Shown here piece by piece: positions 42,866 to 51,855 of a stretch of 64,000 bases of DNA. The notes beneath the pieces are model-generated. The model had not been told where the DNA came from, searched no databases, and saw nothing but the letters and a program-made list of their open reading frames with translations. Position numbers and translations under genes: made by a program. The stretch comes from Dokdonella fugitiva (GTDB lineage: Bacteria > Pseudomonadota > Gammaproteobacteria > Xanthomonadales > Rhodanobacteraceae). The stretch is taken from the NCBI RefSeq assembly GCF_004342425.1, contig NZ_SLWQ01000001.1, forward strand, positions 310,001 through 374,000. Reading direction: 5' to 3'. Positions within the stretch are counted from its first letter, which is position 1. Each line of letters starts with the position of its first letter.

Positions 42866-43968
42866 CCGGCCGGCAGCGCCGGTGGCGTGCCGATGATGAA
42901 GTCCGGATCCTGCTCGTCACCCTTCGCATTGATCGACGACAGATCGTGGCAGGTGATGCACGAGGACACCGCCATCGCCTGCGGATTCCCCGCGTTGTCG
43001 CCTTCGATGATCGAATTGCCGAGCCGGGTCGGCTTGCCCTGCGCGTCGAGGAAGTCGACCTGCACGCCGTCGAGCCGGTAGTTGAACCATTCCGGCGCGA
43101 GCTTCGCCTGCGTCATGAGCGCCTTCAGGGGTGCGGTCAGCTGCGTCGACGCGCCCTGGCTCGTCGCGGGGCTCGAGCCCCACGGATCGTTGCAGCCGAG
43201 CACCTTGCAGCGCTGCGGGTTGGTGGTCGCGTTCTGGGGCTCGAACGTCGCCCAGATCCACTTGTCGACGAGCTTGGATATGAGGTGGATGCCGCCGAGC
43301 GCATAGCACGTGCCGCCGACGTTCTCGACGTGCACGCCCTGCGGCGGGTTGCTGCAGCCGGCGAGCTGGATCCAGTCGGCCTTGATCTCGACCGACGGCG
43401 CGGGGAACTTGAACACGCTGCCGGCAGCGACGAACTTCTCCTGCCCCGGTCGCGTGTTCAGGCCGTTGGCGACCACGTATTGCTGCGCGTCGGGATTGAG
43501 GCGCGCCTCTTCGCAGATCGTGCGCCCGCTCCAGGTGTGCGAGTTACAGTTCTGGTTGGCGACGTCGGGCAGCGCGGCGCGGGCGTGCGCGCCACCGGCC
43601 TTCGCGTCCTTTCCTCCGCCCTTCTTCTGCTTGTCCATCGCATCGGCCTTGGCGCGCAGCAGCGCGGCGAGCGGGCTCATGTGGAAGCGCGGCCGCTCGC
43701 CCGCGGCAAGCGCCGCGCCGCCGCCGTAGAGCTGGTTCTGTTCGATCCAGGTCTGCCAGGTCACGTACGGATACTGCGAGGCGTTGACCGGGCAGGTCGC
43801 GGCGACGAACAGTTGCCAGGCCGTCTGCTCCGGCGTCGAAGCGACCGACGTCGGCGGCACGCATGCGGGCGACGGGGCGTCGGCCGCGTGGACATCGGTT
43901 CCGGATGTCGCGCACAACATCAACGACGCGCCGGCGAGGCCGCGTGCGAGAAAGGTGGCTCCCTTCAT
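42805..43968 (-). CDS. Secreted protein with a C-terminal CxxCH haem-binding motif
   Basis: The 387-aa product has a signal peptide (cleaved near VHAADAPS), a Lys/Gly-rich linker (DKQKKGGGKDAK), several Cys pairs and CITCH at 337-341, the c-type haem attachment motif, near the C-terminus. Repeated phrases WATFEPQN, CNDPWGS and VQVDFLDAQGKPTRLGNSIIEG recall large secreted cytochrome-like proteins of unknown role. GGAGG lies before the ATG. It shares a 61-bp convergent overlap with the rhodanese gene. One haem is likely, redox partner unknown. Confidence 0.75.
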   Translation of the reverse strand: MKGATFLARGLAGASLMLCATSGTDVHAADAPSPACVPPTSVASTPEQTAWQLFVAATCPVNASQYPYVTWQTWIEQNQLYGGGAALAAGERPRFHMSPLAALLRAKADAMDKQKKGGGKDAKAGGAHARAALPDVANQNCNSHTWSGRTICEEARLNPDAQQYVVANGLNTRPGQEKFVAAGSVFKFPAPSVEIKADWIQLAGCSNPPQGVHVENVGGTCYALGGIHLISKLVDKWIWATFEPQNATTNPQRCKVLGCNDPWGSSPATSQGASTQLTAPLKALMTQAKLAPEWFNYRLDGVQVDFLDAQGKPTRLGNSIIEGDNAGNPQAMAVSSCITCHDLSSINAKGDEQDPDFIIGTPPALPAGYVPRDFVWSLTLALPPPSN

Positions 43969-44448
43969 GGTGCATCCTCCGGTTGGACATGGACAGGGGG
44001 AGGCGCGCGCCGACGCTGTCACGGGCAGCCCGTCGACGGCGTGAGGCGATTCTCGGCATTCCCCTGGCGCGGCCGGTGGCGGCGCACGCGCATCATATCA
44101 AAACATCCACAGGAATATAGGTGTATTGGTATACTTCAGTGGTCCGAATGGATCAGCGGCACTGAAGCGCGATGCGAGGGCCGGTGGCCCGGCGCACGGA
44201 ACCCACGGCGCGGTGGACCCTCCGGTGGAGGGGCGATTCGGGAACGGCGTCGGTCGCTTCCATTCCGAGGCCGTCGTCGAACGGCAAGCCGCAGCGCCCC
44301 GCTACCAGTGGTCGCACGACGGCGCCGACCGCGCGCACCGGGAACAGGCGACCTCGTCCGACGGCGGCAAGAACCGGGAAACCAACTGGATCATGGACTT
44401 CACGCGCCGCCGAGTACGCGCGACCCCGGATGCCACGGGAGCAGCATC
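43969..44448. other. Spacer with an AT-rich patch at 44090-44145
   Basis: GGAATATAGGTGTATTGG and CATATCAAAACATCC stand out against the GC-rich surroundings. Read on the minus strand, TATGAT at about 44094-44099 could be a -10 box for the CxxCH gene, but no good -35 box is found. From 44150 to 44448 there is an open frame on the plus strand without coding character or family similarity. Confidence 0.4.
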
Positions 44449-44528
44449 CGCAGGAGCGCAACCCGTGCGCGGCCGTCGCGCCCCCTGCATCGCAACGCAA
44501 CAGTCGCCCACAGGGTGGGCGCCTGCAG
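44449..44528 (-). repeat. Composite REP (BIME) element, copy C
   Basis: Read on the minus strand, CTGCAGGCGCCCACCCTGTG, GCGATGCAGGGGGCGCGACG and TTGCGCTCCTGCG line up with copies A and B over about 80 bp. It ends 38 bases before the lipoprotein stop at 44567. Confidence 0.7.
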
Positions 44529-44566
44529 TCGAGGCAATGCACACGGGACGCCCCGGCGCGTACGCC

Positions 44567-45367
44567 CTACGGCCCCTTCGGCTTGATGCGGCCGTTCTCG
44601 ACCAGCCACAGGTGGCCGCCGGTCGCGAGCATGATCGGCTTGGGATAGGTGAGGCTCAGGAATACGTCCATCGGCACCGGCAGCTCGTCCTGCGGCCGGC
44701 CTTCGAGCTTCACGTACAGGTCGGCGTCGGCGTCGGCCATGCTGATGCATTCCTTCGAGTAGGCCTGCGTCGACACGAGCCGGCTGCCGTCGGCGGACAC
44801 GTCGAAGCGCAGCAGCGGTCCGAGCGGGATCACCTTCGAGCGATCCGATTCGGGGAACAGGTAGACCTCCCAGCCACGATCGGCGCCGGGCAGGATCACC
44901 GTGCCGAACGCCGCGCCGCAGAGTTCGTCGGCGTTGGCCAGTGCGGTCTGGCGTGCGCGATACATCGCCGCCTCGGCGGCATCGGGCGAGCGTGCGGGCT
45001 TCAACGTCACCTGCGGCAAGCCCTGGCCCGGCGGCGGCAGCAACACGTCGGCTTCGACATGGGCCTGCGCGTCGGCGTCCTCGACGAACAGGCTTGCGCG
45101 CGTACCCTGCGCCAGCTCGGTGACGATCCAGCCACCGACGTCGGGCAGCGGCATCGCGACGCCCTGCACCGCGAGTGCGTCACGCGCGCGCTGCGCCACC
45201 ATGTCCTGGCGGTAGATCGCGCGCCCGGCGGCTTCGATGCGCGCGATCGCGGACGCTTCACCGGTCGATGCGACGCGCGGGGCGAGCGGCGCATTCGCCT
45301 TCGGCGGCTCGGCCGCACAGCCGGCAAGGACGAAGACCGTGGCGATCAAAGTCGATCGTGCTCGCAC
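44567..45367 (-). CDS. Hypothetical lipoprotein
   Basis: The 266-aa product starts at GTG 45367 (GGAGGTG upstream) and has a perfect lipobox LAGC with Cys17 (TLIATVFVLAGCAAEPP). The mature part contains AAMYRARQTALANADELCG, a surfeit of beta-strand-like segments and ends ENGRIKPKGP. Longer in-frame readings run into the ChaC region and lack support. Residue Asp after Cys is absent, so outer-membrane sorting is possible. No family recognised. Confidence 0.75.
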   Translation of the reverse strand: MRARSTLIATVFVLAGCAAEPPKANAPLAPRVASTGEASAIARIEAAGRAIYRQDMVAQRARDALAVQGVAMPLPDVGGWIVTELAQGTRASLFVEDADAQAHVEADVLLPPPGQGLPQVTLKPARSPDAAEAAMYRARQTALANADELCGAAFGTVILPGADRGWEVYLFPESDRSKVIPLGPLLRFDVSADGSRLVSTQAYSKECISMADADADLYVKLEGRPQDELPVPMDVFLSLTYPKPIMLATGGHLWLVENGRIKPKGP

Positions 45368-45600
45368 GTGGCACCTCCGCGATTGAAACAGGCAGCATAG
45401 GCCGACGGCGTGCGTGCGTCGAGGCGGTGCGCCTCGCGCGCGGCCGCGTCGACGCCCTGCGCCGCGGTTCCGCACCGCTGCCCGGTCCATCGCCGGCCCG
45501 GCCCTCCACCATCGGGATGCGCCGAGCGTACATGCCCTTCCGCCGCGGTGTGGTGCCGGCATTGCGCGCATCGCGCAGCGCCGCCGCTATGATGGACGGC

Positions 45601-46191
45601 ATGACGCACGACACGACCGCGCTCAACCGCGAGCGCCATCGCTTCGAAGGCGCCGCGGAGGTCTGGCTGTTCGGTTACGGCTCGTTGATCTGGAAGGCGG
45701 ACTTCGCCTTCATCGAGCGCCGGCGTGCGCGCCTGCACGGCTGGTCGCGACGCTTCTGGCAGGGCTCGCACGACCACCGCGGCACGCCCGAGGCGCCGGG
45801 CCGCGTGCTCACGCTCACGCGTGATGAAGGCGCGAGTTGCACCGGTGTCGCCTACCTCGTCACGCCGGCCGTGTTCGACGCGCTCGATCACCGCGAGAAG
45901 AATGGGTACCTGCGCCATGTCGCCCCGCTGGAATTCGACGACGGTACGCGCGTCGATGGCCTCGTCTACATCGCCGACGAACACAATGCAGCCTGGCTCG
46001 GCCCCGCCCCTGACGCGGACATCGCCCGGCAGATCGCCGCGGCCCATGGCCCGAGCGGCGCGAACCGCGACTACGTGCTGCATCTCGCCGACGCGCTGCG
46101 CGCGCAACAGGCCGACGATCCGCACGTGTTCGCGATCGAACGCGCGCTGCGCGGCATGGGAGAGAGCCACCGTTCAGGGCGAACGGCCTGA
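45601..46191 (+). CDS. chaC: ChaC-like gamma-glutamylcyclotransferase
   Basis: The 196-aa product has the ChaC glycine loop VWLFGYGSLIWK (21-32) and the catalytic glutamate Glu99 in LDHREKNGY, giving 5-oxoproline and Cys-Gly from glutathione. Start: ATG 45601; an in-frame ATG at 45589 is also possible, neither with a clear ribosome site. The chaC symbol is by family similarity. It is divergent from the lipoprotein gene. Confidence 0.88.
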   Translation: MTHDTTALNRERHRFEGAAEVWLFGYGSLIWKADFAFIERRRARLHGWSRRFWQGSHDHRGTPEAPGRVLTLTRDEGASCTGVAYLVTPAVFDALDHREKNGYLRHVAPLEFDDGTRVDGLVYIADEHNAAWLGPAPDADIARQIAAAHGPSGANRDYVLHLADALRAQQADDPHVFAIERALRGMGESHRSGRTA

Positions 46192-46402
46192 ATGCCCTGC
46201 GCGCGGTGCTTGGCCACGATGCGTCCTGATGAGGGCCGGGGGCGACGGGTGCGCGCGGGGGCACTCCTGCAGCTGTCATGCTGCGCTGGTGGGAACGGTC
46301 ATCCTCCTCGACGGCAGGCGCGTCGACTGCGATGCTTCGCGTGCTGCGCCCAGCGCGAACGGGAATTTGCGACGCGTCGGCGAAGAGGGGGCGATGCTCC
46401 AC

Positions 46403-46744
46403 CTAGGCCGCGTGGACGGCCGGCGCGGCGCCGCGCGCGCGCCTGCGGCCAGGCGCCGCCGGGGCCGACCGAACGCCGAAACGCGCTTCGACATAGGCAC
46501 GGATGTCCTCGGCAATCACGGCTGGCGCAGCCTTGGGCGAATACACGCCGATGATGTCGTCGACCTCGACCTCGCCAAGCGCACGCGCGGGCACGCACTG
46601 CAGCGTGGCGTCGTCGCCGACGTAGACGGCGAGCGGGCGATCACGCATGTAACCGATCACGACCGAGGCGAGCCTGGCGGGCTCGGCGTGCGGCGGACCT
46701 ACCTCGAGGCTCTCCTCGAGACCGTGTCGGTGCTGGTCGGTCAT
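46403..46744 (-). CDS. Hypothetical small protein
   Basis: The 113-aa product begins MTDQHRHGLEESLEVGPPH (ATG 46744, AGAGG before it). A central segment ASVVIGYMRDRPLAVYVGDD and VDDIIGVYSPKAAP looks folded, with one Cys; the last 20 residues are Arg/Ala-rich. No signal peptide and no family recognised. The spacer to chaC (46192-46402) holds a worn REP-like segment around 46250-46285. Confidence 0.6.
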   Translation of the reverse strand: MTDQHRHGLEESLEVGPPHAEPARLASVVIGYMRDRPLAVYVGDDATLQCVPARALGEVEVDDIIGVYSPKAAPAVIAEDIRAYVEARFGVRSAPAAPGRRRARGAAPAVHAA

Positions 46745-46853
46745 GGGCATCCTCTGGATATGTCGTTCTCCGGGGGCAATACGGATAGTGCTCCGGCGAT
46801 GAATCGGCGATGACGCGACACGCCGCCGTTCAGCCCTGCGCGCACGCCTCGCG

Positions 46854-47099
46854 TCACGCCGACGCCGCGCGCTGCTTGCGGAAGCGCTCGAGTGATTCGC
46901 GCAGGGCCTCGGAGCGGTCACGCAGCGCCTTCAGCTTGCTGCGCGTCTGGATCACCTTCTCGACGAGTTCGGCGCGCTCGCGCAGTTCCTCCTCCGACAT
47001 CGGCGTGCCCAGCGGCTTCAGCGCCGCCGACGCGTCGTGGGTACGCTTCAACGCTTCGATCGCGCGGATCGCGTTGCGCAGGTTCGAATCGACGCTCAT
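46854..47099 (-). CDS. Small coiled-coil protein
   Basis: The 81-aa product MSVDSNLRNAIRAIEALKRT is almost entirely helical; residues 35-81 (SEEELRERAELVEKVIQTRS onward) show heptad hydrophobics and basic charge. There is no signal peptide or Cys. Such short proteins are common and unassigned. The gene is 109 bases upstream of the previous small gene, same strand, so the two may form a unit. Confidence 0.65.
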   Translation of the reverse strand: MSVDSNLRNAIRAIEALKRTHDASAALKPLGTPMSEEELRERAELVEKVIQTRSKLKALRDRSEALRESLERFRKQRAASA

Positions 47100-47292
47100 G
47101 CGCGATGTACTCCCTTCGGTTTCATGGTTGTACGCGGCGGAGGCGGACGCGCACGGGATGAGGCTAACCCCGCGGGCTGAATGCGGGGCGACCGCGTGCC
47201 GACCTGAACCGATCGGTGAGGCTTGTGTCACGAAACGTGCGTGATGAGGCCCCCGATTCCGCCGTCCGGCACTGCCGTGTCCTTGCCGTGCC

Positions 47293-48762
47293 ATGTCCGA
47301 TGCGGCCCCGGCCCGGCGTTCCTCGGGCGCAACCTTCCGTGCGTCGAGGACCGACCATGCCGACCGACCTGCCCCGCCCACCCGCACGCTCGCACGCGCA
47401 CTCATGCTGTCGCTCGGCGCGGTCGCGGGCGCCACCGCGATCGCGGATCCGCCCGCGCCTGCGGAGCGCGCGGCCTCGCCCGACGGCGCGAACTTCACGC
47501 TGACCAATTGCAACGACAGCGGCGCCGGCAGCCTGCGCCAGGCGATGCTCGATGCACACAACAACACGACGATCGACTTCAGCCAGCTCGCCTGCAGCAC
47601 GATCACGCTGACGAGTGGCGCGCTGATCGACCCGAACACCGACTCGCTCAAGCTCGTCGCGCCGGTGCGCGTCGCCGGCGGCAAGCCGCAGCCGAGCGTG
47701 ACGATCGACGCGGGCACGCACAGCCGCGTGATCGAACACCGCTCGGGCGGCTCGCTCGAGATCACCGGGCTCACGCTGAAGCGCGGTCGCACGACGAATG
47801 CGAAGGGCGGCTGCCTCTACGCGAAGGGCCGCGTGACGCTGACCGCGACGGTCGTCAGCGGCTGCACGGCCGAATCGACCGGCAGCGACGCCGCGCTCGG
47901 CGGCGGCATCTGGTCCGACGACCAGGTCGACCTCGTTTCCAGCACGGTCACGGGCAATACCGCGCTCGCGCACGGCAGCACCGGCTACGCCTACGGCGGG
48001 GGCGTGTTCAGCCCGTACGCGTTCACCGCGGCGTTCAGTTCGATCACCGGCAACACCGCGACCGGCTTCGGCTACGGCGGCGGCGTCGGCGTACTCGGCC
48101 CCGTGCAGTTGCGCTCCTCGCTCGTGAGCGGCAACACGGCCGCCTATGGCGGCGGCCTCGGCCTGTTCGGCGGCCTCTACGTGGGCAGCGGCGACCTGGT
48201 GATCGTCGACAGCACGATCGCGTTCAACCATGCGACCGGCTTCGCCGCCGCGATCGAGGCCAGCGCCGACCTCGCGATCTACAACAGCACGATCGCGGGC
48301 AACACGGGCGTGCGCGCCGATCATGCGAACGGCATCGTCGTGCAAGGCTCGCATACGCTCAAGCTCGTCAGCACGATCGTCGCGCGCAACATGCCCGGCG
48401 GCGACATCGGCGGCGCGTCGTCGATCAGCGGCGACCACGACCTCATCGGCCAGGCCAGCGTCGCGGTGCCGCCGGGCACCCTCTCGGGCGATCCGCTGTT
48501 CGCGGCGTTCGCGGACTGGGGCGGGCAGACGATGACGATGCCGCTGCAGCCGGGCAGTCCCGCGATCGACGCGGGCGCCAACCCGCTGGCGCTCGCCTGC
48601 GACCAGCGCGGCGGGACATGGGCCGGCCCGTATGCGATGAGCGGCCTCTATCCGCGCCGCATCGGTGCGCAGGTCGACATCGGCGCGGTCGAACTCGGCA
48701 GCACCGACGTGATCTACGTGAGCGGCTTCGAGGAACCGGACGAGCGCTGCTACCCGGCCTGA
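47293..48762 (+). CDS. Secreted right-handed beta-helix protein with a YVSGFE-Cys tail; start uncertain
   Basis: The frame carries a signal-type stretch (ALMLSLGAVAGATAIA), the NCNDSGAGSLRQAMLDA signature, beta-helix rungs (GGGVF, SSLVSGNTAAYGGG), a cap (PGSPAIDAGANPLA) and the end TDVIYVSGFEEPDERCYPA. It parallels the protein at 36135. The start is unclear. The only ATG with a ribosome site (47357, GAGGA upstream) is in another frame, and the frame-correct ATG at 47293 gives 36 polar residues before the signal. Either an internal start (47404) is used or a one-base frameshift separates the two. Confidence 0.78.
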   Translation: MSDAAPARRSSGATFRASRTDHADRPAPPTRTLARALMLSLGAVAGATAIADPPAPAERAASPDGANFTLTNCNDSGAGSLRQAMLDAHNNTTIDFSQLACSTITLTSGALIDPNTDSLKLVAPVRVAGGKPQPSVTIDAGTHSRVIEHRSGGSLEITGLTLKRGRTTNAKGGCLYAKGRVTLTATVVSGCTAESTGSDAALGGGIWSDDQVDLVSSTVTGNTALAHGSTGYAYGGGVFSPYAFTAAFSSITGNTATGFGYGGGVGVLGPVQLRSSLVSGNTAAYGGGLGLFGGLYVGSGDLVIVDSTIAFNHATGFAAAIEASADLAIYNSTIAGNTGVRADHANGIVVQGSHTLKLVSTIVARNMPGGDIGGASSISGDHDLIGQASVAVPPGTLSGDPLFAAFADWGGQTMTMPLQPGSPAIDAGANPLALACDQRGGTWAGPYAMSGLYPRRIGAQVDIGAVELGSTDVIYVSGFEEPDERCYPA

Positions 48763-48859
48763 GCACGGCCGCGTTCCCGGCTCGCGGCCGGATCCGCTCG
48801 GCGCGGCGGAGTGAGGGGTGCGGGTGCGAAACTGCGTAATGCAGTCCAAGCCCCGGGAA

Positions 48860-50233
48860 ATGCCGCGAATGCGCCGATCCGCCCTCAGCTTCCTGCTCGT
48901 CGTGTCGACCACCTGCGCCGCGTGGACGCCCGAGTGGACGTCGACCTGGCAACACCCCGAGCCGCAGCACGGGACCACCGCAGCCGCCATGCTGCGCGGC
49001 CCGGACGGCGCGGTATTCGCCGCGCTGCACGTCGCCCACCACGGCACCGGCCACGCGACGCTCGCGCGCTTCGCCGCCGACGGCGGGTTCGAATGGTTGC
49101 GCGAGGACGTCGGCGGCGGAACGATCGCGATGACCCTGCTCGATGATGCACGCATCGCGCTCGTCGACGGCGACATCGGCGACGCCTCGCCGATCCACGT
49201 GCGCGTCCATGACGCTGCGAGCGGCGACGTCATCTGGTCGGACGCGACGCGCACGGGTCGCTACGCGCCCGGCGCGACGCGCATCGCGCGCAGTGCCGGC
49301 GGCGACCTGCTCGTCGCCACCAGCAGCGGCGGCGAGGTCGTCGTGCTGCGCTACACCGCGGCGGGCACGCCGCTGCCCGATTGGCGCTGGTCGTCGGGCC
49401 AGGCAACCCTCTCGGCCGACGACATGCTCGCCCTGCCCGATGGCGGCGCGATCGTCGCCGCGCGCGGCGTCGCGATCGGCGGTGGCTATCTCGCGGTGCG
49501 CTTCGACGCGGGCGGCACCGTCGTGTTCACCGGCCGCGAAGACGGCGAACTCGGCAACCCGCTCGGCCTCGCGCGCGTGGCCGGCGTCGACGATGGCTAC
49601 GTCTTCGCGGGCGCGCCCGAATCGACGTTCGGCGTACCGAAGGCGCTGCTGTGGAAAGTGCGCGCCGACGGCACGCGCGCGTGGACACGCGCCGCGCCGA
49701 ATGCCGATGCCGACCGATCCAGCCTCGATGTCGGCGGCCTCGTCGCGCACGCTGGCGACGTGTTCGCCGTCGTGCACGGCCCTGGCGCCGGCGGCTTTCG
49801 CCTGCTCCGCCTCGATGCGGCCGACGGCGCGGTGCGCGAAGACGCGCGTGCCGCCGTCGAGGGCGTGCCGACCCGCCTCGTGCGCGGCGCCGGAGGCCGC
49901 CTGCTGGTCGGCGGCTTCGACCTCGCCGACAGCATGGGCCACGTCGCCGCGCGGATCGCCGAGTTCGATGCAGGTGGCCGGCCCTGCCGCTCGAGCGATG
50001 CGTTCGGCTACGCGAGCGAGGCCGTGCCGGCCGCCGACGTCGACGGCTGGCTCACGCTCGGCACGGGCGCATGGCAGGCCGGGTCCAGCGATGCCCTCGT
50101 TTCGCGCTACGACGCGGACGGCGCGTGCGACGGCGACGACGCGATCTTCACCGACGGCTTCGATCCGTCCGCGCGAGCATCCTCGGGCGAAGGCGTCCCG
50201 CAGGCATTGGCCACGAACGCCGGGCGCGCCTGA
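48860..50233 (+). CDS. Secreted beta-propeller-like protein with internal FTDGFD motif
   Basis: The 457-aa product starts near MPRMRRSALSFLLVVSTTCA and has propeller-like repeats (GGDLLVATSSGGEVVVLRY, LPDGGAIVAARGVAIGGGY, GRLLVGGFDLADSMGHVA). The shared motif appears as GDDAIFTDGFD but is followed by 22 more residues rich in Ser/Ala to the stop at 50233. These extra codons are antisense to the end of the phytanoyl-CoA dioxygenase gene. Homologues ending at GFD would mean that the original stop was lost. Function unknown. Confidence 0.78.
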   Translation: MPRMRRSALSFLLVVSTTCAAWTPEWTSTWQHPEPQHGTTAAAMLRGPDGAVFAALHVAHHGTGHATLARFAADGGFEWLREDVGGGTIAMTLLDDARIALVDGDIGDASPIHVRVHDAASGDVIWSDATRTGRYAPGATRIARSAGGDLLVATSSGGEVVVLRYTAAGTPLPDWRWSSGQATLSADDMLALPDGGAIVAARGVAIGGGYLAVRFDAGGTVVFTGREDGELGNPLGLARVAGVDDGYVFAGAPESTFGVPKALLWKVRADGTRAWTRAAPNADADRSSLDVGGLVAHAGDVFAVVHGPGAGGFRLLRLDAADGAVREDARAAVEGVPTRLVRGAGGRLLVGGFDLADSMGHVAARIAEFDAGGRPCRSSDAFGYASEAVPAADVDGWLTLGTGAWQAGSSDALVSRYDADGACDGDDAIFTDGFDPSARASSGEGVPQALATNAGRA

Positions 50234-51204
50234 TACATCGCGACGTACTGCACGATGCGCGGGCGCACGCCGCGGTTCGCGCTGCTCGCGTGCGGCAATG
50301 CATGATGCCACAGGATGAGGTCGCCGGCAGCGCCCGCGATCGGCCGCGCCTGGTCGGCCGGAATGTGCGCATACGGGTCCGCGCCCCGTGGCAACGCGCG
50401 CAACCAGTCGTCGATGCCGCGGTGGAAGCCGGGGATGCAGGTGAATGCGCCCTGTTCGGCCGGCGTGTCGGTGAGATAGAGGATGCCCTGGATGCCGAGG
50501 CCGAGCGGTGGCTCGAGCTCCGCGTCCCAATGCAGGTGCGGGCCGGGAAAATGGAAGTGTCCGTTCTCGGGTGGATTGAAGCCGCAACGGTCGGCCGTCA
50601 TCACGAGGTCCTCGCTGCCCCACAATTGCGCGAATGCCTTGTGGATGCGCAGCGACCGACGCGCGGCTTCGAGCGCTTCATGCTGGAACAGCTGCACCAT
50701 GATGCCCTGGCGCAGGGTTCCTGCGTACCAGGTGCGCGGATCGGCGGGATCGGCCGCGACGTGCGCGTGCACCGCGGCGCTCGCGGCGGCGCATTCATCC
50801 GCCGTGATCGCGTGCGGCAACACCACGTAGCCGTGCTCGTCCCAATGCGCCAGCGCGGCCGCGTCGAGCACCGATGCGTGCGCGCGCACGGCGGCGAGGT
50901 GCCGCGCGACGTGCCCGGGATACGCACGCCCTTCCTGCAATGCATTCACCCACGCGACGCGCTGCGGGTCCAGGCCGCCGCCGTGGCACTCGAGCACGAA
51001 CGCGCGCAGCGCGTCGTAGGAAGGCATCGTCGAGAAGAAGCGCGCGATCTGCTCGAGGCCGATGCCGAGGCTGTCGCTGAGCATGCGATCGAAATGCTCG
51101 CGGCGAGGGTCGCGCGCGCGCCGTTCGCCGCGCAGCACGCGCAGTCGGCGCGCCCAGTAGTCATGCAGCGCGGGAATGTCGAGTTCGGACGGGTCGCGGA
51201 TCAT
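50107..51204 (-). CDS. Phytanoyl-CoA dioxygenase family protein
   Basis: The 365-aa product is an Fe(II)/2-oxoglutarate oxygenase: HxD metal site His225 and Asp227 in LHWDAEL, distal His305 in HALPHASS, and the 2-oxoglutarate Arg in RGVRPRIVQY. A helical N-terminal region precedes the PhyH domain (from about 115). Substrate unknown. The last 36 residues are read antisense to the neighbouring propeller gene (127-bp overlap), after the fold seems complete. Divergence from the small secreted gene at 51466 is 261 bp. Confidence 0.86.
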   Translation of the reverse strand: MIRDPSELDIPALHDYWARRLRVLRGERRARDPRREHFDRMLSDSLGIGLEQIARFFSTMPSYDALRAFVLECHGGGLDPQRVAWVNALQEGRAYPGHVARHLAAVRAHASVLDAAALAHWDEHGYVVLPHAITADECAAASAAVHAHVAADPADPRTWYAGTLRQGIMVQLFQHEALEAARRSLRIHKAFAQLWGSEDLVMTADRCGFNPPENGHFHFPGPHLHWDAELEPPLGLGIQGILYLTDTPAEQGAFTCIPGFHRGIDDWLRALPRGADPYAHIPADQARPIAGAAGDLILWHHALPHASSANRGVRPRIVQYVAMYQARPAFVANACGTPSPEDARADGSKPSVKIASSPSHAPSAS

Positions 51205-51465
51205 CGTTGCAGTCTAGCGGCGGGCGAGCGCCGGCCGAAGCCGGCGCGCCGCCGAGCGCGCGAACGGACGATTGGAACGCGCTGCGGCTGTCAGGAAGCG
51301 ACACGCCCTGCGCGTTCGCGCACGGGCTTGCCCACCTACGCCGCGGCTCGCGGCTGGCACCGAACTTGCTCGTCGATGTCCCGCAGGTCGTCGGACCGAT
51401 CGGTCCAAGCATGCCTGCATCTTCGGCCCGCCGCATCGGCGGGCTGCCACCAATGGGGAACGAGC

Positions 51466-51810
51466 ATGTCGATCATGAACACGGCCAGGGCCGCTCTGCT
51501 GTGCGTGGCGTTCGCGCTGCCCGCATTCGCAGGCGCGGCGGACCAATGGCATTTCAAGGTGACCAACGCGACCGAAACGCGCATCACCAAGCTGCAGGTG
51601 TCGGAGGACAAGAAGACCTGGGGCGACTTCGACATCGGCCGCGGCATCGCGCCGGGCAAGACCGAAACGCTGGTATGGGACAGCAGCACCGACGACGAAG
51701 GCTGCGAGCAGTGGATCCGTGCCCGGTTCAGCGACGGCAGCACGAGCCCGCCGAGCAAGCAGAACTTCTGCGAGGACCTCGACACGCCGATCGAGTTCAC
51801 CGAGGAATGA
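51466..51810 (+). CDS. Small secreted protein of unknown function
   Basis: The 114-aa product has a signal peptide (MSIMNTARAALLCVAFALPA, cleavage near AGA-ADQW) and an 88-residue beta-rich domain with VTNATETRITKLQVSEDKK and one Cys pair (GCEQW, NFCEDL). The acidic end PIEFTEE is unusual. No family recognised; a GGGGAACGAG sequence lies before the ATG. Confidence 0.7.
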   Translation: MSIMNTARAALLCVAFALPAFAGAADQWHFKVTNATETRITKLQVSEDKKTWGDFDIGRGIAPGKTETLVWDSSTDDEGCEQWIRARFSDGSTSPPSKQNFCEDLDTPIEFTEE

Positions 51811-51855
51811 CGGACCGCGGGGCGGCGCACGGGCGCCGCCCCGCACCGCGCGGTC

